Source: JBBIKU01 sp037445245 (GTDB lineage: Bacteria; Chloroflexota; Anaerolineae; Anaerolineales; Anaerolineaceae). From it: 7,342 nt of DNA. The DNA lies in contig JBBIKU010000119.1 in assembly GCA_037445245.1 (NCBI GenBank), positions 1 to 7,342 of the forward strand. The letters are read 5' to 3'. How positions within the stretch are numbered: position 1 is the first letter of the stretch; the number at the start of each line of letters is the position of its first letter. Below are positions 1 to 6,102 of the stretch, piece by piece. The translations under genes and the position numbers were made by a program. The notes below the pieces were generated by a model, which was not told the origin of the DNA, did not search any database, and saw nothing but the letters and a program-made list of their open reading frames with translations.

Positions 1-685
1 AAGGCGCCGGGTGACCGACCTTTTTGGCTGATTCGGCGGGAATGTTCCAGATCGAAAGGGTGGCTTGCATGAATTCCTCGTCGCTGATATCCGATTTGCC
101 CTTTTGTGGGCGCGAAAAGGTGTCCTTGCAGAAAACCAACAGGTATTCATGCAGGTCGCGCAGCCGGGGCGAACGAGCGCTCTTCCAACTGCCCCAGGCA
201 CAGTTGCCGTTGGCGCCCTTACCCTTCTGCCAGATGATCTCCCCCATGGGCAGAAAACCGGCGCGCTGGTACACCTGATAAAACTGGGCGTGCAACGGGA
301 TGTAAGGCTTGCGCCCCAGGTTCGCCACATTGACCACATACCGCCCGCCGGGTAGCAAGACGCGATAAACCTGGCGCGCCACACGGTTGATCAGTTCAAG
401 GTAGGCATCCAGGGTCAGGTTGTCGGCGTAGTTCTTGCCGACGTTGTAGGGTGGCGAGGTGAATGCCAGCGCCACGCTGTCATTGGGGAGGGGCAGGTCT
501 TCTGAAGAGCGGCAAAAAATCCGGTCGCGCCATTGGCGAGCGGGAAGCGAAGGGGAAGGCGAGTGGCGCTGCCGATCGCCGGCTTCGCCCAACGCGGTGT
601 AAAGATTGCGGGCGTAGAAGGAGGACGAATCATGGCTTTCGCGTTTGGATACGCCAAAAGTGCTTGTACGTGTTTTTCGAGGCAA
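1..685 (-). CDS. DNA methyltransferase, N4-cytosine/N6-adenine type (beta-class motif order), C-terminus off the window
   Basis: Predicted SAM-dependent methyltransferase that modifies an exocyclic amino group of cytosine or adenine in a specific DNA site. I translated it from the minus strand: 228 codons are visible and the frame stays open to the left edge. Residues 76-84 read TSPPYNVGK, the catalytic motif IV; SPPY is commonest in m4C enzymes, but m6A is not excluded. A helix and the strand VLLPGGRYVVNVANLG (about 110-125) follow, then GKGANGNCAWGSW and HEYLLVFCKD. The segment SIWNIPAESAKKVGHPAP at the visible end normally precedes the SAM-binding FxGxG motif, which would lie outside the window, giving the order IV then I. 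The start is TTG at 685: SD AGAGGAG (692-698) lies 6 nt upstream and no ATG is available before motif IV. The first 55 residues are basic and look poorly conserved. It lies 52 nt downstream of the C39-like gene. No partner endonuclease is visible, so restriction-modification versus orphan status is open. Confidence 0.88.
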   Translation of the reverse strand, partial: MPRKTRTSTFGVSKRESHDSSSFYARNLYTALGEAGDRQRHSPSPSLPARQWRDRIFCRSSEDLPLPNDSVALAFTSPPYNVGKNYADNLTLDAYLELINRVARQVYRVLLPGGRYVVNVANLGRKPYIPLHAQFYQVYQRAGFLPMGEIIWQKGKGANGNCAWGSWKSARSPRLRDLHEYLLVFCKDTFSRPQKGKSDISDEEFMQATLSIWNIPAESAKKVGHPAP

Positions 686-691
686 GGCGGG

Positions 692-698
692 CTCCTCT
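692..698 (-). promoter_or_regulatory. Shine-Dalgarno deciding a TTG start
   Basis: On the minus strand the sequence AGAGGAG lies 6 nt before TTG at 685-683. This is the only strong ribosome-binding site in front of the methyltransferase frame and is the reason for choosing the TTG codon. Confidence 0.7.
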
Positions 699-704
699 GT
701 TCTG

Positions 705-710
705 ATTATA
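705..710 (-). promoter_or_regulatory. possible -10 box (TATAAT) before the methyltransferase
   Basis: A perfect TATAAT is present on the minus strand between the C39-like stop (738) and the methyltransferase start (685). No convincing -35 hexamer sits 16-18 nt upstream. Transcription from it would begin close to the Shine-Dalgarno and leave a very short leader. It could let the methyltransferase be expressed apart from the upstream genes, but a chance match is quite possible. Confidence 0.28.
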
Positions 711-737
711 CCGTCTGGGGGATGATTGATAGATTGT

Positions 738-1505
738 TTATTGCACTCCCTGCTTTTGGACAGATGATCGAACCGGTAGAGTGGTGCTGGTGGCGTCGGT
801 GGATCGGATCACCACCATTGTGTAGCGGCGGAATGCGAGATGGCGTTCGCCCCACCAGGCGGCAAGACGGGCAGAAGACCAACGGAAGCGCCCCTCATTC
901 TGCGGTGTCATGGCGTAGCCTGGGTCGAGAATCAGCCACTGTTGGTGGCGGGGATCGTATCCAACTGGCACGACCGCATGCGGCGTTCGATTTTCGACGC
1001 CAAAAAGGATGGTCGGGCAACCATTTTCGAGTTGGTCGAGCAAGGGCTTGAAGGAAAATGCTCTGGCGCGGGTAGCCTGCCATTCGAAGCGCTCCCCGCC
1101 GCGTTGTAGCAGGGTCGCATAGCGGTTAAAAGCGGCAACCGCGCCGTCGGGCGGGGTTGCGCCGCGCACATCCAGTTTTCCGAGGTGCGGAAAGGTGGGG
1201 GGGAGGCGATACCAGCGCCAGGTGCGCAGGGGCGGCGAGTCTATGGCGCGCGCCAGTTCGCCGTGAGCCGGAGATGCGCCGGAAAGCCCCTGCAAGCGTC
1301 GTGCCTGGTGAATGACCATGGCAAGGCAGGTGACGACACAATCGTTGGGGGTGGTCTGGCTGCCGTCGTACTGCCACTGGTGCGTTTGTGACAGGTCGCT
1401 TTCACACATTCCACCCAGTGTGATTCGCCTACGGGAGGGTGGCGGGATCAGTGAAATCCGTCTGCCAAAAAAAAGAGCGTCCAACGCTTCAAGCAAAGCA
1501 GCCAT
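738..1505 (-). CDS. C39-like (papain-fold) cysteine peptidase family protein, no signal peptide
   Basis: A 255-residue protein resembling the peptidase C39-like (C39_2) fold. Q50 and C56 lie in SQTTPNDCVVTCLAM, the position of the oxyanion Gln and nucleophile Cys. H176 lies in RTPHAVVPVGYD and D194 in WLILDPGYAM, giving a complete Cys-His-Asp set in the expected order and spacing. The usual DCGP is DCVV here, so the glycine after the cysteine is missing. No signal peptide or clear membrane helix is visible; the N-terminus has a short hydrophobic stretch (MAALLEALDALFFG). The start is uncertain: the frame is open further upstream into the cupin gene, ATG 1505 is the first initiator after the cupin stop (67 nt gap) and has no good SD, and ATG 1409 is a shorter alternative placed just before the catalytic region. 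It is probably co-transcribed with the cupin, perhaps by translational coupling. Substrate and role are unknown. Confidence 0.72.
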   Translation of the reverse strand: MAALLEALDALFFGRRISLIPPPSRRRITLGGMCESDLSQTHQWQYDGSQTTPNDCVVTCLAMVIHQARRLQGLSGASPAHGELARAIDSPPLRTWRWYRLPPTFPHLGKLDVRGATPPDGAVAAFNRYATLLQRGGERFEWQATRARAFSFKPLLDQLENGCPTILFGVENRTPHAVVPVGYDPRHQQWLILDPGYAMTPQNEGRFRWSSARLAAWWGERHLAFRRYTMVVIRSTDATSTTLPVRSSVQKQGVQ

Positions 1506-1572
1506 AAGGGGTAATTTGTGCCACAGGAAGGCTGGGCGTCGATCGTTGAGCCGATAAGCCGCCCCGTTTGGG

Positions 1573-1959
1573 TTAGCGGTTTGCCGCCATTTCTTCGGGA
1601 CGGATGTTTTCCACCTGCCCGTAGATGAAGATAATGTCCACAAAGCCACCCGGATCGTAACCGAACATGTGCCACTCCTGGGGTGGGATGTGCAGGGTCA
1701 TCCCGGCTTGTAGCGGGATGTGTTCCCCCAACCGGTCTTTCTCCTGTCCGTAGCGCAGCCAGCCGTGGTGGGCATCGACGATATAAACCACTTCCTCGGC
1801 GTGCTGGTGTGGCTCCATTACCCCGCTCCGCTCAGAGTAAAGCGCAAAACCCATGCTGATGCGATTGCTGCTCGAAAAGCTGTCTTTGCCGACCGCTTTC
1901 TGAATGATTCTGCCGGGCAGGTGTTTTTCGGGAATCTGTCGTCGTTCTATGATCTGCAT
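1573..1959 (-). CDS. single-domain cupin protein
   Basis: A 128-residue small beta-barrel protein of the cupin superfamily. Motif 1 is MEPHQHAEEVVYIV, with H51, H53 and E55 or E56 as likely metal ligands, followed by G66. Motif 2 is GMTLHIPPQEWHMFGY, with H97 as the fourth ligand, so the metal site looks complete. Length fits a single conserved cupin barrel. The start is ATG 1959, with SD GGAGG about 10 nt upstream. The protein is probably cytoplasmic, since no signal peptide is seen. Cupins of this size include sugar isomerases, dioxygenases and ligand-binding proteins; the sequence does not tell which. It lies downstream of the aldo/keto reductase and the dehydrogenase remnant, so a role in the same carbohydrate or small-acid metabolism is plausible inference. 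Confidence 0.85.
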   Translation of the reverse strand: MQIIERRQIPEKHLPGRIIQKAVGKDSFSSSNRISMGFALYSERSGVMEPHQHAEEVVYIVDAHHGWLRYGQEKDRLGEHIPLQAGMTLHIPPQEWHMFGYDPGGFVDIIFIYGQVENIRPEEMAANR

Positions 1960-2007
1960 CCTGGTGAGACCTCCAAACTGATCATGTGTTGTAGTGTCTG
2001 AAGCAGC

Positions 2008-2157
2008 CTATGCCCGTGATGTGCGAGCTTCGATTTTTGTCAGGTCTTCGATCACGGTGATGACCGCCGAATGGTCCATTTCGCCCCGTCCGGCTGCCAG
2101 CAGGGCGGTAAACAGTTCGTGGGCGACAGCAGTGGCTGGCAGGGGTTGTGTAACTAT
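2008..2157 (-). pseudogene. C-terminal remnant of a 3-hydroxyisobutyrate dehydrogenase / beta-hydroxyacid dehydrogenase-like gene
   Basis: About 49 codons ending in TAG at 2010-2008. The translation includes TQPLPATAVAHELFTALLAA, then GRGEMDHSAVITVIEDL. This is the characteristic end of the all-helical NAD-binding domain of beta-hydroxyacid dehydrogenases (PLPAT..A...F..A...G.G..D.SA.I.V.E.L). The NAD-binding Rossmann domain and most of the helical domain, some 240 residues in the family, are absent. Recognisable similarity begins within about 12 nt of the reductase stop, and further upstream the same frame only overlaps reductase coding sequence. No start codon or SD precedes the piece. I read it as the relic of a deleted gene that once lay between the aldo/keto reductase and the cupin. 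Confidence 0.62.
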
Positions 2158-3134
2158 GGCAGCGCGCCACCCCGCCCGGCGATGAACAAGCGGTACCATT
2201 CCTCGCGGCTTAGTTCTACCGTATCCGCCTGGCAACAGGCGCGCACCCGTTCCGGTTTGGTACTGCCGAACACCGGCTGAATGCCCGCCGGATGCCGCAG
2301 CAACCAGGCGATCAGGATTGCTTCGGGGCTGACCTGCTTTTGCGCCGCCAGTTGTGTCACCTCAAATGCGGTTTGATTTTGGGATTCGGTCACTTTTGCC
2401 TTCGGGTTTCCGGTCAGCCTGCCTAATGCCAGCGGGCGCCAAGCTTGAATGAGGATGTCGTGCTCACGGCAGTATTCGAGGGTACCCTCGTTGCGTATCA
2501 CCCGTTCTGGCTCATCCTGGTTCATGACAATGCCCTCGTCCAGCAGGTGGGTATGGATAACGCTGAGTTCAAGCTGGTTGAACACCAACGGCTGATTCAG
2601 GTAGCGTTTGAGCAAGCTGATTTGGGCTGCGGTGTGATTGCTGACGCCAAAGTAACGCACCTTTCCGGCGCGGTGCAGTTCGTCGAACGCTTTTGCCACC
2701 TCTTCGGGTTGCACCAGGGCGTCCGGGCGATGTAACAGCAGCACATCCAGATAGTCGGTTTGCAGCCGTTTCAGGCTGCCTTCTACCGAGCGCAGGATGT
2801 GCTCATAGCTGAAGTCGAAGCGATGGGGGGCGCTCTCGTCCGGATTGCCGGCAAAGCGGATGCCGCATTTGGATTGGAGATAAATTTGCTGGCGCAGGCT
2901 GGGTGCTCCCTGCCACAAACCAGCAAAAACCTCTTCCGATTTGCCATAGCTGTAGATATCGGCGTGGTCGAAGAAGTTGATGCCCTCATCCAGAGCCACT
3001 TTTAATACCTCAACCGCTTGGCGGCGGATCGTATCTGTGAGTGGATCGTGGTTCCAACCGCCGCCGAGCAGCATGCACCCGTAACAGATGCGAGAGATGT
3101 TCATATCGGTGTTGGGGACGGAATAGATTTTCAT
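2154..3134 (-). CDS. aldo/keto reductase, YdhF-like
   Basis: A 326-residue NAD(P)H-dependent oxidoreductase with the (beta/alpha)8 aldo/keto reductase fold, acting in the cytoplasm on aldehydes, ketones or sugars. The catalytic tetrad is visible: D56 and Y61 in FFDHADIYSYG, K89 in LQSKCGI, and H135 in LLLHRPD. The family signatures GKVRYFGVSNHTAAQISLL and IQPVFGSTKPERVRACCQAD (cofactor phosphate loop) are both present. The C-terminus EEWYRLFIAGRGGALP matches the usual end of YdhF-type proteins, so the gene looks full length although a foreign gene remnant starts at its stop. It is slightly longer than E. coli YdhF (298 residues), partly because of an insert around residues 92-108. The start is ATG 3134, with SD AGAGGAG 6 nt upstream. 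It is the first gene of the leftward block. The physiological substrate cannot be told. Confidence 0.93.
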   Translation of the reverse strand: MKIYSVPNTDMNISRICYGCMLLGGGWNHDPLTDTIRRQAVEVLKVALDEGINFFDHADIYSYGKSEEVFAGLWQGAPSLRQQIYLQSKCGIRFAGNPDESAPHRFDFSYEHILRSVEGSLKRLQTDYLDVLLLHRPDALVQPEEVAKAFDELHRAGKVRYFGVSNHTAAQISLLKRYLNQPLVFNQLELSVIHTHLLDEGIVMNQDEPERVIRNEGTLEYCREHDILIQAWRPLALGRLTGNPKAKVTESQNQTAFEVTQLAAQKQVSPEAILIAWLLRHPAGIQPVFGSTKPERVRACCQADTVELSREEWYRLFIAGRGGALP

Positions 3135-3310
3135 GTCGTGCTCCTCTGGATCGCCGCCCCGCGTTGGGTCGGCATGTGGAAGACGAGGTAATGTTACGCC
3201 ACCATTTTACACTATTGGCAGAAGTGCCGTCGAATTCGAGGTTGTTTTTTCTAATGCTCCACTAATTATAAATGGGATGGATGCCGCTTGCTTTTTGGTA
3301 TCATACAGCA
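3135..3310. promoter_or_regulatory. divergent intergenic region with probable promoters for both blocks
   Basis: These 176 bases separate divergent start codons. From about 3198 rightward they are much more AT-rich than the surrounding genes. On the plus strand TTGTTT (3242-3247) and TATAAA (3267-3272) resemble -35 and -10 boxes, but the 19-nt spacer is long. On the minus strand TAAAAT, in the context GTGTAAAATGG near 3205-3210, could serve the reductase. A small inverted repeat, GTAATGTTAC (3188-3197), lies between the latter and the reductase start and could be an operator half-site pair, but it is short. All assignments here are pattern matches only. Confidence 0.4.
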
Positions 3311-4528
3311 ATGCTTTACCGTCGCCGCAGAAAGAATAAAGCCCCAAAAATATTTTGGGGAATCGTTTTACTGGGGGTCATCGGGCTGGCTGTATGGAAT
3401 CTGCCGCGGTTGCAGCATCGCTTCGGTTGGCGACTGGATGCTGGAGTGAGCGTTGCCCGTTCGCTGATTCAACCCTTTGGCAGCCTGCCGACGCCGGTCA
3501 AAGCCGAAAGTAGCGCTGTGACTCCGCAACCAACCCTGACCCTACCTCAACCCACCCCCATCCCTACTGCCCTGGCAGAGCGCGTTCTATTGCTGGCGCC
3601 GCAATACGAGACCCAAGACTGGAACAATTGCGGTCCGGCAACCCTGGCGATGACCCTGCGCACCTTCGGTTGGCAGGGTGATCAGTTCGATATTGCCGCC
3701 AAAGTGAAAGCTCAGCGCGAAGATCGCAACGTCAGCGTGTTCGAATTGGTGCATTATATCAACAACCATGTTGGCTGGCTGCGTTCGCTCTACCGTGTCG
3801 GTGGTGACATTGATCTCATTCGCCGCTTTCTCGCTGCCGGCATCCCGGTGATGACCGAGGAAGGCTTCTATCACGATGAAAAGCTGTGGTATCAAGACGA
3901 CGGCTGGCTGGGGCATTATCTGCTGGTAACCGGATACGATGACGTGACGCGTACCTTCGTGGTACAGAACAGCTTCATCGGTCCGGATCAACGGGTGGCT
4001 TATGAGGCATTCGACCGCAACTGGCAGACCTTCAACCGCATGTACTTGCTGGCGTATATGCCGGAACAGGAGGATACTGTGCGAGTCCTGCTCGGAAACC
4101 ATTGGGATCTGGATTACAACCGTCAGCACGCTCTTGAAATCGCCCGTCAGGAAAGCGAACGCCAGCCAGAAAATCCTTTTGCGTGGTTCAATATGGGTAC
4201 CAACCTGGTCTATTTTGAACGCTACGCCGAAGCCGCCCGAGCCTATGACACCGCCCGCCAAATTGGGCTGCCCCAGCGCATGCTGCGCTACCAGTTTGGA
4301 CCGTTTCTGGCGTATTTCCACAGCGGACAAAATGGTGAGTTGATGGCGCTGACCGAATACGCCCTGCGCATCACCCCCAATTCGGAAGAAGCCTTGCTGT
4401 GGCGCGGCTGGGGCTTGTTCCGCCAGGACAAGCGTGAGGAAGCTCGCCGGCATTTTCAGATGGCGCTGGAAGAGCGTCCCAATTATACCGACGCCAAGTA
4501 TGCCCTGGATTATTTGAAAAACAATTAA
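3311..4528 (+). CDS. membrane-anchored C39-like cysteine peptidase with C-terminal TPR repeats
   Basis: A 405-residue protein with four parts. There is a basic start (MLYRRRRKNK) and one TM helix (about 13-32, IFWGIVLLGVIGLAVW). A Pro/Thr-rich linker follows at about 58-86. A C39-like domain spans about 90-255, with Q102 and C107 in QDWNNCGPATLAM, H202 in GWLGHYLLVTGYD, and N220 in FVVQNSF where an Asp is usual; papain itself uses Asn. Three TPR-like helical pairs occupy about 287-392 (e.g. NPFAWFNMGTNLVYFERYAE). C107 is the only cysteine in the protein, which supports a catalytic role. The topology suggests that peptidase and TPRs lie outside the membrane, where TPRs may bind a partner or substrate. 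The frame also has ATG at 3272 and 3281, but these sit on or next to the likely -10 box; ATG 3311 gives a normal anchor, though without a clear SD. Family proteins of this type are mostly uncharacterised, and the substrate is unknown. Confidence 0.82.
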   Translation: MLYRRRRKNKAPKIFWGIVLLGVIGLAVWNLPRLQHRFGWRLDAGVSVARSLIQPFGSLPTPVKAESSAVTPQPTLTLPQPTPIPTALAERVLLLAPQYETQDWNNCGPATLAMTLRTFGWQGDQFDIAAKVKAQREDRNVSVFELVHYINNHVGWLRSLYRVGGDIDLIRRFLAAGIPVMTEEGFYHDEKLWYQDDGWLGHYLLVTGYDDVTRTFVVQNSFIGPDQRVAYEAFDRNWQTFNRMYLLAYMPEQEDTVRVLLGNHWDLDYNRQHALEIARQESERQPENPFAWFNMGTNLVYFERYAEAARAYDTARQIGLPQRMLRYQFGPFLAYFHSGQNGELMALTEYALRITPNSEEALLWRGWGLFRQDKREEARRHFQMALEERPNYTDAKYALDYLKNN

Positions 4529-4594
4529 GTCTCCCGTTGTTGGGATGTTTCCAGGCGGCGACGATATCCCGGGTGGCAGCCGCCGTCGGTTCGA

Positions 4595-4603
4595 TGGTAA
4601 AAT
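4595..4603 (+). promoter_or_regulatory. possible extended -10 promoter before the metalloprotease operon
   Basis: TGGTAAAAT fits an extended -10 element (TGn followed by TAAAAT) in the 147-nt gap between the C39/TPR gene and the metalloprotease start at 4676. No good -35 is seen, which extended -10 promoters tolerate. If real, it would give a leader of about 65 nt and make the downstream genes a separate transcription unit. Confidence 0.3.
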
Positions 4604-4675
4604 GAACCCCGCCATACGGCTGTGGGCATTTTCAGGCGCGGCACTATTGGCAACGAGCCACAAAAGGTTTTCACG

Positions 4676-6100
4676 ATGAACAAACGCCTCATTTTATCCT
4701 GTGCCATCCTGCTGGTTGTCGTTTGTGTTTGTCTGAGCTTGGTACTCATCCCGGCTCCGTTTTTGCTATTTAACAGTCGTATCACGGTGTCCGAAGCCGT
4801 CCCGAGCACGCCCGGGAGGGAGGAAGCTCCTATCCCCGCACCGGTGTTCACCCCCCAGGCGCCGATGCCTGGGGCCGATCCCTCCGAGAACCTGCCGCCT
4901 GAAATCGCCAGCCAGATGGATGAGATTCAGCAGCAGGTGGTGACAATCCGCGGATTGGCAGCCATCGGTACCTTACGCCGTGAGTTGCTCACCCCTGAAA
5001 TGTTGCAGGTTAAGGTGGCGGAGGAATTCTTCGAAGACTATTCCGTTGATGATGCCGCCGAGGATGTTCTGGTTTTGAGCGCCTTTGGCTTGATCGAACC
5101 CGGCTACGATCTGTACGGTCTCTACGTTGATCTTTACAACGAACAGGTTGCTGGCTACTACGATAACGAAACCGAGACCATGTACGTGGTGCAACGGGAG
5201 GGCTTTTTCGGTCCGCAACGGATGACTTACGCCCACGAATTTGTCCACGCCCTGCAAGATCAGCATTATGATCTGAAGGAAGGGCTGAAGCTCAATGACG
5301 AGACCTGCGAGCAAGACAGCGAATACTGCGCGGCTACCAATGCGCTGGTCGAAGGCGACGCCAGTCTCGTCGAGCGCTTTTGGCTGTGGCGTTACAGCAC
5401 CGACGAAGATCGCCAGCAGGTCATCAATTTCTATCGTGATTTCCACAGCCCGATCTTCGATTCCGCGCCCGATTTTTTGAAGGAAGATTTTCTCTTTCCC
5501 TACGTCCAGGGATTGGAATTCGTTGAGACGCTCTACGATCTTGGCGGGTGGGGAGCGGTCGATGCCGCCTATCTTGACCCACCGCGAACCACTACCCACA
5601 TTCTTCATCCTGATAAATATCCTAACCATCAGGCGGTAGAGGTGGTTCTGCCCGACCTGCTGCCCGTTTTGGGCGATGGCTGGGAGCAGATTGATGACAA
5701 TGTCATCGGTGAGTGGTACACCTACCTGATGCTGGCGCGAGGCTGGTTGCCACGCTGGCAGATTGCTGCAATTAGCGCCCGCCAGGCGGCTGCAGGCTGG
5801 GCAGGGGATCGTTCCCATCTCTATTATCACGCCGGCAGCGATGAGATCGTTTTGGTGCAGCGCTGGCTGTGGGAAGATGCTGACAGTGCAGCCGAGTTCT
5901 GGGGCGCCTTCAACTCTTACGCCCGGGCACGCTGGGGTTCGCCCGCCAGCTACTCGGGCGAAACGCTCGAGTGGAGCGCCACCGCAGATGGTGAGGTGAT
6001 CCTCATCCGCAGTGGAAGCGAGACGCTGTGGGTGATGGCGCCTGACGCTGTCATTGCCGACCTTGTCACCCGTGAAGTCTTGGAACATCAGGAGCCGTGA
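4676..6100 (+). CDS. membrane-anchored HExxH zinc metalloprotease candidate (gluzincin-like), uncharacterised family
   Basis: A 474-residue protein with an N-terminal TM helix (about 4-32, rich in Leu, Val and Cys, after MNKR). A Pro-rich low-complexity linker follows at about 43-76, then a long ectodomain. The zinc signature is RMTYAHEFVHALQDQHYDL, with H187, E188 and H191. About 35 residues on, NALVEGDASLVERF supplies E226 as a likely third ligand, the gluzincin pattern. Upstream, VAGYYDNETETMYVV resembles the strand that commonly precedes the HExxH helix in such secreted peptidases. The only two ectodomain cysteines, C211 and C218, lie between the zinc motif and E226 and could form a disulfide. 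There is no convincing lipobox. The start is ATG 4676, with a weak AAGG 8 nt upstream; an in-frame ATG at 4622 would put a non-hydrophobic leader before the TM. It ends 2 nt before the HAD phosphatase start. Activity and substrate are inferred from motifs alone. Confidence 0.8.
   Translation: MNKRLILSCAILLVVVCVCLSLVLIPAPFLLFNSRITVSEAVPSTPGREEAPIPAPVFTPQAPMPGADPSENLPPEIASQMDEIQQQVVTIRGLAAIGTLRRELLTPEMLQVKVAEEFFEDYSVDDAAEDVLVLSAFGLIEPGYDLYGLYVDLYNEQVAGYYDNETETMYVVQREGFFGPQRMTYAHEFVHALQDQHYDLKEGLKLNDETCEQDSEYCAATNALVEGDASLVERFWLWRYSTDEDRQQVINFYRDFHSPIFDSAPDFLKEDFLFPYVQGLEFVETLYDLGGWGAVDAAYLDPPRTTTHILHPDKYPNHQAVEVVLPDLLPVLGDGWEQIDDNVIGEWYTYLMLARGWLPRWQIAAISARQAAAGWAGDRSHLYYHAGSDEIVLVQRWLWEDADSAAEFWGAFNSYARARWGSPASYSGETLEWSATADGEVILIRSGSETLWVMAPDAVIADLVTREVLEHQEP
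6090..6094 (+). promoter_or_regulatory. Shine-Dalgarno deciding the HAD start
   Basis: AGGAG lies 8 nt before GTG 6103 but only 2 nt before GTG 6097, which favours the downstream start. It lies within the last codons of the metalloprotease gene. Confidence 0.6.
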
Positions 6101-6102
6101 GC

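Noticed and set aside
533..1051. A 172-codon plus-strand open frame
   Set aside because: It is antisense to the methyltransferase 5' end and the C39-like gene, with a composition typical of a shadow frame.
1506..1649. Upstream extension of the C39-like gene to ATG 1649 (303 residues)
   Set aside because: The extra 48 residues would overlap the cupin 3' end by 77 nt and read as low-similarity sequence without an SD. ATG 1505 is preferred, though not certain.
2161..2235. Treating the dehydrogenase remnant frame from ATG 2235 as a real 75-residue gene
   Set aside because: Its first 26 residues lie inside the reductase coding region and show no dehydrogenase similarity, and no SD precedes the ATG.
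4554..4584. Hairpin GGCGGC / GCCGCC after the C39/TPR stop
   Set aside because: The stem is only 6 bp with a loop of about 19 nt and no T-tract follows, so it does not support an intrinsic terminator.
3587..4663. A 358-codon minus-strand open frame opposite the C39/TPR gene
   Set aside because: It lies opposite a convincing C39-TPR coding region and its translation has no recognisable motifs.
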